From: Sphingomonadales bacterium
Lineage (GTDB): Bacteria; Pseudomonadota; Alphaproteobacteria; Sphingomonadales; Sphingomonadaceae
Length of the DNA stretch: 64,000 nucleotides
NCBI GenBank assembly: GCA_016714795.1
Contig: JADKCA010000004.1
Location: forward strand, 124,001-188,000
Reading direction: 5' to 3'
Made by a program: the position numbers and the translations under genes. The notes under the pieces were generated by a model, which was given only the letters and a program-made list of their open reading frames with translations, was not told where the DNA came from and did not search any database. Below, in pieces: positions 7,564-15,960 of the stretch. Position 1 is the first letter of the stretch. Each line of letters begins with the position of its first letter.

Positions 7564-9795
7564 ATGGTGCAACGCGTGGACAGGCTGCCTGAAACCATCG
7601 AAGACTATAAAGCCGCCCTTGCTCTGGCGGATCGTCGCTTTGCGCGTGCTGAAAAGGCGCGGGAGGCGGCGGAGCATTTTCTTGAAGTGCGCGGACGCAT
7701 TCTGGCCAAGGTCAATGCAGAGCTCAAGAAGCGCGAAAGCGATCTGCTGGAGCAGGCCAAGCAAGATGCGCAAAAGCTGTTGCTGGCTCAGGAACTGGCG
7801 GCGGTTGCGACTGTCCATGTCTCTGCCACGCGCGAACTGATCGGCTCACGCAATCTGGCGACGGTGCTGGGCCTGAAGGGGCCGGTGACCGATCTCGGCC
7901 AGCTGCTTTCCATGATCCATCCGCTCGAAGGAGCAGCCGCGCGTGCCTATCTGGAAGGCCGGATCAACGGGCCAAGCGAAACCAGCCGCGATATCCGCTT
8001 CCTTGACCAGTCCGGCAAGACACGGTGGCTGCGCTGGACCATCCAGTCCGGCCTTCAGGATCGCGGCAGCTATCACGGCGCGGTGCGCGACATCACGCGC
8101 GAGCGCCATGCCGAGCGCAAAGTGCGCACGTCAGACGCGCTGCGAGCGCGCCAGCTGCGCAAGCTGGAGCGTGTCTCCAACGAGTTGCGCGCGCGCGTCG
8201 CCGATCTGGACCAGCTCAGCTCGTCTCTGGAAATCTCCCGCAATCAGGCCATCCGTGCCGATCAGGCCAAGTCCCGCTTTCTGGCGATGATGAGCCACGA
8301 CATCCGCACGCCGATGAATGCGATTCTGGCGACGCTGGACCTGATTGCCGAATCGGATCTGAATCCCGAACAGGACCGCCTGATCGAACTGGCGCGGACG
8401 AGCGGAGAGCAGATGCTGTTCCTGCTGGCCGACATATTGGAAGTGGCGCGCTCGGATGGCTGGACGTTCGATCTGGAGGAGGGCCGCGTCTGCCTGTCGG
8501 ACTATCTCCACACCATAGTCGATGCGTGGCGGCCGCTGGCAGACCGGCACGGCCTGTCGCTCGCGCTTGGACTGGAAACCGGCTTGCCCCAATGCATCCG
8601 CACCGATGGCGCACGGCTGCGGCAATTGCTCGACAACCTGATCAGCAATGCCATCAAATATACGCCGTCGGGCAGCGTGCGGGTTCATGCGCGGCTGGCG
8701 GTGCTCAACCATGCACAGGCCTTGCGCATCACCGTGTCGGACACGGGGCCGGGTATCCCGCCGCAACAGCGCGAACGCCTGTTTGAAGACGGCCAGCGTC
8801 TGATTCGCGACCCGCTGGAAAGCGGGCCACAGGGGACCGGGCTGGGGCTGGGCATCTGCAAACGGATCGCCAAGGCGATGGATGCGGAAATCGGGCTGGA
8901 CAGCGTGGTGGGCCAGGGCAGCAGTTTCTGGGTGACGCTGCCATGCCGCGAATGGCGGCAGAATGAGGCGGCGGATGCATCAACGCGCCCATCACCGGAT
9001 CTGCCAATTCTGGTGGACGGTCGCCCGCCCCATGTGCTGGTTGCTGAAGATGTGGAGACGAACCGCATCGTCATGGCGGCTTTGCTGGATCGCCTGCCTT
9101 GCACCTTCAAGATGGCGGAAGACGGGCAAGGAGCAGTGGAGCTGGCCGAAGTGGAACGGTTTGACGCGATCCTGATGGATGTCTCCATGCCGGTGATGGA
9201 CGGGATGGAGGCCACCCGCCGCATCCGGGCGCGGGGCGGGCTCAACGCGGCCATCCCGATCATCGCCGTCACGGCCTTTGCCGCCGAAGAGGAAAAGGCT
9301 GCCTTCCTGGAGGTTGGCATGGACCAGGTGCTTTCAAAGCCGGTGCGGCTGGCAAATATACGCCGCGTGCTGGAGATTGCGCTGGCAGGCCGGGCCGGGG
9401 AGGCTGTGCGTCCGCATGAGGGCATCATCCCCGCCTTCCGCAGCCGCTCTTCAATCGATGAATCGGCACTGCGCCAGCAACTCATGTCTGTTCCGGAATC
9501 GGCGCGCGAGAAGCTGACGGCCACCATTCAGGCGGATCTGGAGACATGGCTGAACCGCTTCATCGACGCGATGGACGCGGGCGAAACAGATGCCGTGGCA
9601 ACCGCTCATCATGCGCTCAAGGGGATTTGCGCAGGTTTTGGCGCAACTGCACTTGCCGAGGATCTGGCCACCGCGCGCGAAGAATTCGCTGCGGGGAAAG
9701 CGCCCTATCGCGAGCACCTGTCCGGCCTGCTGGAACGCACCTGTACCGATATCTGCGCGGCATGTGCCTGTCTGGATCGGCGCCAGGCCGCCTGA
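7564..9795 (+). CDS. Cytoplasmic hybrid histidine kinase (PAS-HisKA-HATPase-REC-HPt)
   Basis: A 743-residue protein without membrane segments. Order: N-terminal coiled coil (residues 10-75), a PAS-like domain (about 80-180, ending VRDITRER), second coiled coil, HisKA with MMSHDIRTPMNAILATLDLI, ATPase (NLISNAIKYTPSG, DTGPGIP, GTGLGLGICKRIA), receiver (VAEDVETNRIVM, Asp in FDAILMDVSMPVMDG) and an HPt domain with the His in AHHALKGICAGFGATA. It faces away from the curli regulator and runs toward the EPS genes. It could feed phosphate to the orphan sigma54 regulator at 20571. The start is uncertain; a GTG lies 9 bases upstream. Confidence 0.87.
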   Translation: MVQRVDRLPETIEDYKAALALADRRFARAEKAREAAEHFLEVRGRILAKVNAELKKRESDLLEQAKQDAQKLLLAQELAAVATVHVSATRELIGSRNLATVLGLKGPVTDLGQLLSMIHPLEGAAARAYLEGRINGPSETSRDIRFLDQSGKTRWLRWTIQSGLQDRGSYHGAVRDITRERHAERKVRTSDALRARQLRKLERVSNELRARVADLDQLSSSLEISRNQAIRADQAKSRFLAMMSHDIRTPMNAILATLDLIAESDLNPEQDRLIELARTSGEQMLFLLADILEVARSDGWTFDLEEGRVCLSDYLHTIVDAWRPLADRHGLSLALGLETGLPQCIRTDGARLRQLLDNLISNAIKYTPSGSVRVHARLAVLNHAQALRITVSDTGPGIPPQQRERLFEDGQRLIRDPLESGPQGTGLGLGICKRIAKAMDAEIGLDSVVGQGSSFWVTLPCREWRQNEAADASTRPSPDLPILVDGRPPHVLVAEDVETNRIVMAALLDRLPCTFKMAEDGQGAVELAEVERFDAILMDVSMPVMDGMEATRRIRARGGLNAAIPIIAVTAFAAEEEKAAFLEVGMDQVLSKPVRLANIRRVLEIALAGRAGEAVRPHEGIIPAFRSRSSIDESALRQQLMSVPESAREKLTATIQADLETWLNRFIDAMDAGETDAVATAHHALKGICAGFGATALAEDLATAREEFAAGKAPYREHLSGLLERTCTDICAACACLDRRQAA

Positions 9796-9798
9796 CCC

Positions 9799-11268
9799 TC
9801 AATAGGCCCCGCGCCCTGAAATGACCGCCGGGACGGTCTTCAGGATCAGCTTCATGTCTGTCACCAGCGAACGGCTTTCCAGATAGTCGATGTCCAGCCG
9901 CGCCTGTTCTTCGAACGGAATTTCGGCGCGGCCTGACACCTGCCAGGTGCATGTCAGCCCCGGCGCGCCGCGCAGGCGGCCACGAACGTCATCATCATAG
10001 GCCAATACTTCGACAGGCAGAGCAGGCCGCGGGCCGACGATCGACATGTCACCCTTCACCACATTGAACAGTTGCGGCAGTTCATCCAGCGAGAGGCGCC
10101 GTAACCAGCGGCCGACACGGGTGATGCGGGGATCGCGCTTCATCTTGAAGCACACGCCATCGCGTTCGCTCTGTGTCTTGATGGCAGCAAGCCGGGCTTC
10201 GGCATCGACCGCCATGGAACGGAATTTGAGCATCCGGAACGGCTTTCCATCCGCGCCAATCCGCGTCTGGCTGAAAAACACCGGCCCGCGATCATCCAGC
10301 ATGATGAACACGCACAAGGCGGCAAAAAGCGGTCCGAGCAGGATCAGCGCCAGCAGGGCAATACCCAGATCAAGCGAGCGCTTGGACGCAGCGGCATAGT
10401 GCTCCGCCTTGCCGCGATCATGCCAGGCCTGCACGGCGGCGCGCGCCAGAAAGGCGGCATTGCCCAGCAGATATCGACGGGCAAGGCGGCGCGGCTCCTG
10501 AGCCAGCCGCCACATCCATTCCATGCCGATGGTGCGCAGTGCCTTGGGCGCGCGCGGGATGCTGCCCGAATAATAATCGAACAGGCCGCCCACGCCCAGC
10601 AGCACCGGCACGGTGATCCGGTCCCGGTGGCGGGCAATCCATTTTTCCTGCGCCGGCACGCCCATGCCGACCAGCAGAATGCCCGCGCCGGAGCTGTTGA
10701 TGGCGGCGATCAGATCCTCATCCGCCTGCCTGTCCAGATAGCCGTGATGCGCCCCGGCAATGGTCAGGCCGGGCACTTGCGCCTGCATGGCTGTGGCGGT
10801 CTTACGCGCGATTCCGGGCTGGCCGCCCAGCAGAAAGACGGGCACGTCCTGTGCCGCTGCTTCGCGGCAGAGCCAGGGAAACAGGTCTGTGCCATTGAGA
10901 TTCTCACCCAGCGCCCGGCCAGACAGAAGGGCCGCGATACTGAGGCCCGATCCGTCGGGCAGCAGCGCATCAGCGTGAGACAGCGCCAGACCATAAGCCG
11001 GGTCGGTCCGCAGCGTGTTGATACAATGCGCATTGATGAAATGGATGATCGCCCGGTCACCCCGCGCTGCACGGGCCACAATCGCTTCCGCCGCCTCTTC
11101 CAGCGTGGCGTTGACGAGCGGCAGGCCGAACAGGATGGTGGCAGGCTTTTCATCAAGCGCATCGGCCTGTGCCACGCTGAACCGCCCGCGATCAAAGCGA
11201 AGGCGAGTGCCCGATGCGGCGGCGGCGCGGCGTTGCAGGGGGGCTTTGGTCATATGGGTCAGGGTCAT
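9799..11268 (-). CDS. Fused GT26 (WecG/TagA-like) and polyprenyl-phosphate sugar transferase
   Basis: One 489-residue frame joins two EPS enzymes. Residues about 40-270 are a WecG/TagA/CpsF glycosyltransferase (NAHCINTLRTD, LPDGSG, FLLGGQPG, VGMGVPAQEKWI, VGGLFDYYSG). Residues about 290-489 are a bacterial priming transferase of the WcaJ/ExoY type: one membrane helix (LDLGIALLALILLGPLF), then KFRSM, RRLSLDELPQLFNVVKGDMS and the VGPRPALP motif. The priming half would load the first sugar phosphate on undecaprenyl phosphate and the GT26 half could add the next sugar. A sigma54-type promoter lies upstream at 11304-11320 and GGAG precedes the ATG. Confidence 0.9.
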   Translation of the reverse strand: MTLTHMTKAPLQRRAAAASGTRLRFDRGRFSVAQADALDEKPATILFGLPLVNATLEEAAEAIVARAARGDRAIIHFINAHCINTLRTDPAYGLALSHADALLPDGSGLSIAALLSGRALGENLNGTDLFPWLCREAAAQDVPVFLLGGQPGIARKTATAMQAQVPGLTIAGAHHGYLDRQADEDLIAAINSSGAGILLVGMGVPAQEKWIARHRDRITVPVLLGVGGLFDYYSGSIPRAPKALRTIGMEWMWRLAQEPRRLARRYLLGNAAFLARAAVQAWHDRGKAEHYAAASKRSLDLGIALLALILLGPLFAALCVFIMLDDRGPVFFSQTRIGADGKPFRMLKFRSMAVDAEARLAAIKTQSERDGVCFKMKRDPRITRVGRWLRRLSLDELPQLFNVVKGDMSIVGPRPALPVEVLAYDDDVRGRLRGAPGLTCTWQVSGRAEIPFEEQARLDIDYLESRSLVTDMKLILKTVPAVISGRGAY

Positions 11269-11303
11269 GGCACACTCCGAAAGGCAGATATTTTTCCGGG
11301 ATG

Positions 11304-11320
11304 AAGCACAGGGCGTGCCA
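11304..11320 (-). promoter_or_regulatory. Sigma54-type promoter for the GT26/priming transferase gene
   Basis: Read on the minus strand the site is TGGCACGCCCTGTGCTT. It keeps the invariant GG at -24 and GC at -12 with ten bases between, and differs from TGGCACG-N4-TTGC at one position (GTGC for TTGC). It ends about 35 bases from the start codon and faces away from the three dyads at 11386-11442. Confidence 0.65.
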
Positions 11321-11385
11321 GATTGGCGTTTGCGGCGGAGTCTGCGGCTTTAAGCAGCCCTGACGCGGCCTTTTGCAATCCCGCT

Positions 11386-11442
11386 TTGCAACCCGCAAAG
11401 CCCGATATTGCAGAATGCAACGCGCTGGATTGCATTCTGCAA
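11386..11442. promoter_or_regulatory. Three phased TTGCA-N3-TGCAA dyads (putative activator sites)
   Basis: Three 13-bp dyads start at 11386 (TTGCAACCCGCAA, one mismatch), 11408 (TTGCAGAATGCAA) and 11430 (TTGCATTCTGCAA). The starts are exactly 22 bp apart, about two helical turns, so they lie on one face of the DNA. They sit between two divergent sigma54-type promoters. The same dyad recurs four times between the Wza-like gene and the H-NOX gene, next to the gene for a sigma54 activator. Inferred role: upstream activating sequence of that activator. Confidence 0.65.
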
Positions 11443-11496
11443 GCGGACCGGCTGATTCACCGCCGCTCCGCCTCTAAATCGTCCGAATTCCGCCAT

Positions 11497-11512
11497 TGGC
11501 ACGCCCCTTGCT
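11497..11512 (+). promoter_or_regulatory. Sigma54 promoter of the flippase/glycosyltransferase operon
   Basis: TGGCACGCCCCTTGCT matches the sigma54 consensus TGGCACG-N4-TTGC completely, with GG and GC ten bases apart. Transcription would begin near 11523, just before the flippase start at 11541. It shows that a possible ATG at 11496 inside the promoter is not the start. Confidence 0.8.
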
Positions 11513-11540
11513 TAAGGGCGGGCAATCGCCTGCAACTGGG

Positions 11541-12833
11541 ATGCACCTGCACATGGTAGACAGATTTCACCGCCTGATCGGTCACGGACCGCTAGCCCTG
11601 TTCAAGGGGCTGATGGCCTATGGTCTGGCCGAATTGTCGGTGCGGCTGGTGCGGCTGGTGACGGTGATCCTGATCGCGCGCCAATTGTCTCCGGATATTG
11701 TCGGCGTCGCTGCGCTGTCGCTGACCTTGTTCGAACTGGTGCGCGTGCTTGCCAATGTCGGCGTCGGCCAAACCATCATTGCCGCCGATGCCGCCCGGCT
11801 GGATGCCACCTGCAACACCGCACACCGGCTGTTCTGGCTGTGGTGCGGCGGCGTGGCGCTGGTTCAGGTGGCAGTCGCGGGCTTGCTGTGGCTCGGCTTT
11901 GACCAACCGCTTGCCGCACAGATGCTGGGCGTGCTGGCGCTGGTCTATCTCTTCATGCCGGGCGGGCTTGTTTCCTGCTATCTGCTGATGCGCGAAGGCC
12001 GGGCGGCGACCACCGCGCGCACCGTCGCCATCCAGACGATTGCCGATCATATCCTGTCTGCCGCGTTGCTGCTTCTTTGGCAGAGCCCCTGGTCGATCAT
12101 TCTGCCCAAGCTCCTGACCGCGCCGATCTGGCTGGTGCTCACCCGCCGCGCGCGGCCCTGGCAGCCTTTTGCCGGAGCCGGGCGGGAGCCTGTGCGCGGC
12201 CTGCTCCGCTTCGGCCTGCCGGTGCTCGCCACCGAGATGATGGCCGCCCTGCGCGTCCAGCTGGACAAGCTGATCATTGCCGCCAGCTTTGGCGTGACGA
12301 CGCTGGGCACCTGGTTCTTCGCCTTCAATGCCGGGATCGGCATCGCGTCTTCGCTCATCACCGCGTTCGGCACATTGGCCTTTCCGGCGCTGTGCGCAGG
12401 CGATGGCGCAGACACACGCAGGCGGCTGAAGATGGTTGCGGCCATGGGCGCGCTGATCTTCGTGCCGATGGTGCTCGCCCAGTCGCTGCTCGCCCCGCTT
12501 TATGTGCCTGTGATTTTCGGCGCACACTGGGTTCACGCCATTCCGCTGATCGCCACGCTCTGTCTCGCCGGCATTCCGATGATCTGCGCGACGGTCACCA
12601 CCGCCTGGCTGCGCGCCAGTGGTCGGCCCGGACGCGATGCCGTGGCCGCGCTGGCTGCAACGGTCGCGTCGCTCACCGGGCTGTGGATCGGCTGCCAGAC
12701 GGGCGACCCTGTCCATGCCGCAATAGGCTGGGTGGGGGGCACCGCGCTGGTCATCCTTCCCTTCGCAGCGTTCACTTTGTGGCGCGCGCTTTCACCATCC
12801 TTTTCCCCTGCCCTCAAGGAGGCTCTTGCATGA
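11541..12833 (+). CDS. Wzx-type oligosaccharide flippase
   Basis: About 430 residues, nearly all hydrophobic, with 12 or so membrane segments (SVRLVRLVTVILIARQLSP, VAALSLTLFELVRVLANVGVG, FGVTTLGTWFFAFNAGIGIA). The early pattern LARQLSPD-x-VGV-A with GVGQTIIA is that of polysaccharide exporters of the MATE/Wzx superfamily. It would flip lipid-linked repeat units to the periplasm. The start lies between the sigma54 promoter and an in-frame ATG at 11553; both ATGs are possible. The stop overlaps the next gene (ATGA). Confidence 0.85.
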   Translation: MHLHMVDRFHRLIGHGPLALFKGLMAYGLAELSVRLVRLVTVILIARQLSPDIVGVAALSLTLFELVRVLANVGVGQTIIAADAARLDATCNTAHRLFWLWCGGVALVQVAVAGLLWLGFDQPLAAQMLGVLALVYLFMPGGLVSCYLLMREGRAATTARTVAIQTIADHILSAALLLLWQSPWSIILPKLLTAPIWLVLTRRARPWQPFAGAGREPVRGLLRFGLPVLATEMMAALRVQLDKLIIAASFGVTTLGTWFFAFNAGIGIASSLITAFGTLAFPALCAGDGADTRRRLKMVAAMGALIFVPMVLAQSLLAPLYVPVIFGAHWVHAIPLIATLCLAGIPMICATVTTAWLRASGRPGRDAVAALAATVASLTGLWIGCQTGDPVHAAIGWVGGTALVILPFAAFTLWRALSPSFSPALKEALA

Positions 12834-13759
12834 CTCCCCCCGCCGTGTCCGTCATCATTCCCGTCCACAATGCCGCGCGAACGCTGGTTGCCACCGTGCA
12901 ATCGGTGTTGGCGCAATCCTTTGCCGATTTCGAACTCGTCCTGATCGATGATGGCTCCACCGATGACAGCCTCCCGGTGATGCTCGATCTCGCCATGGCC
13001 GATGCGCGCATCCATGTGCTTGCCCAGTCGAACAAGGGCGTGGCTGCTACCCGCAATCTGGGTGTGAAGAGCAGCAGCGCGCCACTGATCGCCTTTCTGG
13101 ATGCTGATGATCTGTGGCACGCAGACAAGCTCGCTCGCCATGTCGCATACCACAAGGCGGATGCGGACGTGGATGTCAGCTATGCCCGCATCGCCTTTAT
13201 CGATCCCGCCGCCGCAGACGCGCGTGGCGCACTTACCACCTCTTCCATCGAACGCGGCGGGCTGACGCTTCAGCAGATCCTTGCCGAAAATCCGGTGTGC
13301 ACCATGTCCAACATGGTTGTTACCCGCGCCTGTTTCGATCTGGTCGGCCCGTTTCTGGCGAACATGTCCTTCGCCGAGGATCAGGAATGGCTGGCGCGCG
13401 CGGCAGACCGGGGCTTCGTGATCGAAGGTCTGGACGCGGTGCTGGTGGATTACCGGCTGAGTCATGACGGCTTGTCGGTCAATCTGGAACGGATGCATGA
13501 AGGCTGGCAGCATCTCGCCTCGCTCTATCGCCTGCCCGCCGAACTGCACGCCGCCGAAGCCGTTTACTGCCGCTATCTCGCGCGCCGTGCTCTGCGCTCT
13601 GGCGCGCCCACCGCACAGGCGCGGAATTGGGCGTGGCGGGGACTCAAACTCGATGCAGACGCCTTTCTGTCCGACGCGCGCCGGGGCTGGATGACCCTGC
13701 TCAGCGCACTCATCGCCCCACTTCTGCCCCGTGCCGCGCGCCTGCGCGTTTTTGCCTGA
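12830..13759 (+). CDS. Family 2 glycosyltransferase
   Basis: 309 residues with the GT-A fold marks: VSVIIPVHNAARTLVATVQS at the N-terminus, FELVLIDDGSTDDS (first Asp motif), ATRNLGVKSSS and FLDADDLWH (DxD-like) near residue 90, then EDQEWLARAADRG, the ED-x-x-W acceptor-side motif. It transfers an activated sugar during repeat-unit assembly on the cytoplasmic side. The ATG overlaps the flippase stop. It is a tandem paralogue of the next gene, with the same layout and similar length. Confidence 0.9.
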   Translation: MTPPAVSVIIPVHNAARTLVATVQSVLAQSFADFELVLIDDGSTDDSLPVMLDLAMADARIHVLAQSNKGVAATRNLGVKSSSAPLIAFLDADDLWHADKLARHVAYHKADADVDVSYARIAFIDPAAADARGALTTSSIERGGLTLQQILAENPVCTMSNMVVTRACFDLVGPFLANMSFAEDQEWLARAADRGFVIEGLDAVLVDYRLSHDGLSVNLERMHEGWQHLASLYRLPAELHAAEAVYCRYLARRALRSGAPTAQARNWAWRGLKLDADAFLSDARRGWMTLLSALIAPLLPRAARLRVFA

Positions 13760-13783
13760 TCTGTTTTTCCAAGGAGACCAACC

Positions 13784-14776
13784 ATGACCCCGCCCCGCGT
13801 GTCCGTCATCATGCCTGTTTACAATGTCCGCGCCTATGTGGCCGAAGCGGTCCAGTCCGTGCTCGATCAGAGCTTTACCGATTTCGAGCTGCTGGTGATC
13901 GACGATGGCAGCACCGATGAGAGCATTTCCATCGTCCGCCGCTTCAAGGATCCGCGCATCCGCGTGATCGCGCAGGTCAATCGCGGACTGGCAGGCGCGC
14001 GCAACACCGGCATCGCCCATGCGCGCGGAGGCTATATCGCCCTGCTCGATTCGGATGATCGCTGGCTGAAGGAGAAGCTTACCCTTCATGTCATCCATCT
14101 GGATACCAACCCGGATGTCGGCCTCTCTTATTCGGGTTCGCGGCTGATCGATGCTGCGGGCGAACCCCTGCGTCAGGCGCAACGCCCGCGGCTGGAGCAG
14201 GTGCGTGCCGAGGATATTTTCTGCCGCAACCCCGTGGGCAATGGATCAGCAGCGGTGATCCGCCGTTCGGTGCTGGACCGCGTGGCGTTCCAGCATCCGG
14301 TCGAGCGCGAGCGGACCTGCTGGTTCGATGAAAGCTTCCGCCAATCCGAAGACATTGAACTGTGGATGCGGCTCGCGCTGGTGGCGCGCTGCCGGTTTGA
14401 CGGGATCGAACCCCTGCTGACCGAATATCGCATCGTGGCAGGCGGCCTTTCCGCCAATGTTACGCGCCAGTTTGAAACCTGGCTGGCCATGTTTGATCGG
14501 GTGCGCGCGATTGACCCCGGCTTTGCCGCGCGTCACGGCGCACGCGCGCGGGCCTATCAGCTGCGTTACCTCGCCCGGCGCTCGGTGCAGATGGGTGATG
14601 GCAGCTTTGCCCTGATGCTCGTGCGCGAAGCGCTGCAATCCAGCCTGAAGCCGCTGTTTGAAGAACCGCTGAAGACCCTCTCCACCTGCGCTGCCGCGTT
14701 GATCGCGCGGATGGTGCGGCCTGAAACGCTGGCCACGCTTGCCAGCCGCTGGACAGGCGGGAGGGTCGTCGCATGA
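13784..14776 (+). CDS. Family 2 glycosyltransferase, tandem paralogue
   Basis: 330 residues, starting VSVIMPVYNVRAYVAEAVQS, with VIDDGSTDES, GARNTGIAHARGG, LLDSDDRWL and SEDIELWMRLAL. It is clearly related to the preceding glycosyltransferase and probably arose by duplication, with a different sugar specificity likely. It lies 24 bases downstream of its paralogue, behind AAGGAGACC, and its stop overlaps the start of the next transferase by four bases. Confidence 0.9.
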   Translation: MTPPRVSVIMPVYNVRAYVAEAVQSVLDQSFTDFELLVIDDGSTDESISIVRRFKDPRIRVIAQVNRGLAGARNTGIAHARGGYIALLDSDDRWLKEKLTLHVIHLDTNPDVGLSYSGSRLIDAAGEPLRQAQRPRLEQVRAEDIFCRNPVGNGSAAVIRRSVLDRVAFQHPVERERTCWFDESFRQSEDIELWMRLALVARCRFDGIEPLLTEYRIVAGGLSANVTRQFETWLAMFDRVRAIDPGFAARHGARARAYQLRYLARRSVQMGDGSFALMLVREALQSSLKPLFEEPLKTLSTCAAALIARMVRPETLATLASRWTGGRVVA

Positions 14777-15819
14777 GCCGCATCACGCTCGTCAATCTGC
14801 TCGATGATTTCACGCTGGGCGGCGTCACCAAGGGGCTGGCGATTTTCGATTCGGCTCCGGTCAGGGCCGTGGCCGATTGCAGCACACTGCCGATCAACAG
14901 CGAAGCGATGATCGCTCCCGCGCTCGATGCAGACATCATCGTCACGCACTTTCCACCGAATTGGCGGCGTTTGGCGTTTCTTGCGCTGCTGCGCGCGCGC
15001 AATCCCAAGGCGACGCTGATCCACGTCGAACACAGCTATTCAGGCGATTGGGAAGATCAGCATGTGCCGCACCGCGCGCGCTTTCGCCTGATGATGAAAT
15101 GGGCGCTGGCCATGGTGGATCATGTTGTCTGCGTCTCAAACCGGCAGGCGCAGTGGCTGATGGAAGGTGACATGGTTGAGCCGCATCGGCTTGATGTCAT
15201 CTATCCTTCCTCCCAGACCAAGGGTCTGGACGCCCTCCCTCTCCCCGAATTTGAGTCCGCACGTCCGCTGGTCGTCGGGGCCTATGGCCGCTTTGCGCCT
15301 GCCAAGGGATTTGACCGGCTGATCGCCGCCTTCAAGCGCCTCAATCCGGAAGACCGGCTGGAATTGTTGCTGGGCGGGTTCGGCCCCGACGAAGAGGCAT
15401 TGAAGGCGCAGGCGGCAGGCTGTTCGCGCATCCGCTTTGCGGGCCAGATCAGCGATTTGCCCGCCTATCTGGCGCAGTGCGATGTGATTGCCGTGCCCTC
15501 CCGGTTCGAAGCTTATGGCCAGGTGGCGAACGAAGCGCGCGAGGCGGGGCGGCCGATCCTCGTCTCCACCGCAGGCGGCCTGCCTGAGCAGGTCGGCTCT
15601 GCCGGGCTGGTGGTGGATTGCGCCGATGCCGATGCGCTGCTGGCCGCGCTGCAATGCCTGCCCGTCATGCCGCTGGCTCATATGGCGCGTGCGGGGCGCG
15701 CTGCCACGGACCAGTGCGGCCAAAAGCGCGCAGAAAGCTGGGCGCGCCTGATCAACCAGTTCCCACCGCGTTCCCCTGAACGGAAGCCCCTTCGGGTCGC
15801 CACGCGCCAGACCGCCTGA
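14773..15819 (+). CDS. Family 4 glycosyltransferase
   Basis: 348 residues with a GT-B fold. The N-terminal acceptor domain holds DDFTLGGVTKGLAIF; the donor domain begins at VVGAYGRFAPAKGFDRLIAA, followed by LLLGGFGPDEEAL and the nucleotide-sugar motif VPSRFEAYGQVANEAREAGR (E-x7-E). This matches family GT4. It is the last gene of the plus-strand EPS operon and is followed by a long hairpin at 15844-15885. Confidence 0.88.
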   Translation: MSRITLVNLLDDFTLGGVTKGLAIFDSAPVRAVADCSTLPINSEAMIAPALDADIIVTHFPPNWRRLAFLALLRARNPKATLIHVEHSYSGDWEDQHVPHRARFRLMMKWALAMVDHVVCVSNRQAQWLMEGDMVEPHRLDVIYPSSQTKGLDALPLPEFESARPLVVGAYGRFAPAKGFDRLIAAFKRLNPEDRLELLLGGFGPDEEALKAQAAGCSRIRFAGQISDLPAYLAQCDVIAVPSRFEAYGQVANEAREAGRPILVSTAGGLPEQVGSAGLVVDCADADALLAALQCLPVMPLAHMARAGRAATDQCGQKRAESWARLINQFPPRSPERKPLRVATRQTA

Positions 15820-15843
15820 GCGCGCCCGCTTCCGTTCACCCCT

Positions 15844-15885
15844 CAGCCCCGTCGTGCCCGGTTTGTCTCCTGCACGGCGGGGCTG
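15844..15885. terminator. Hairpin terminator between convergent EPS operons
   Basis: A 14-bp stem (CAGCCCCGTCGTGC at 15844-15857 against GCACGGCGGGGCTG at 15872-15885, one G-U pair) encloses a 14-base loop and is followed by a T-rich stretch. It sits just after the GT4 gene. A second, smaller hairpin (CCCCCG-CCTG-CGGGGG, 15937-15952) lies right after the end of the convergent Wzy-like gene. Confidence 0.6.
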
Positions 15886-15960
15886 ACTTGTATCTGCTTT
15901 CCCCGGCACTTCGACTTCAAGAAAAGGGGGCGATGACCCCCGCCTGCGGGGGCGATGCTG

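Noticed and set aside
11592..12716. 374-codon minus-strand frame within the flippase gene
   Set aside because: Antisense to a clear membrane protein; rich in H, Q, R and G, typical of a shadow frame.
12533..14182. 549-codon open frame on the minus strand across two glycosyltransferases
   Set aside because: Antisense shadow covering two well-supported paralogous genes; composition is His/Gly/Arg-rich and matches no family.
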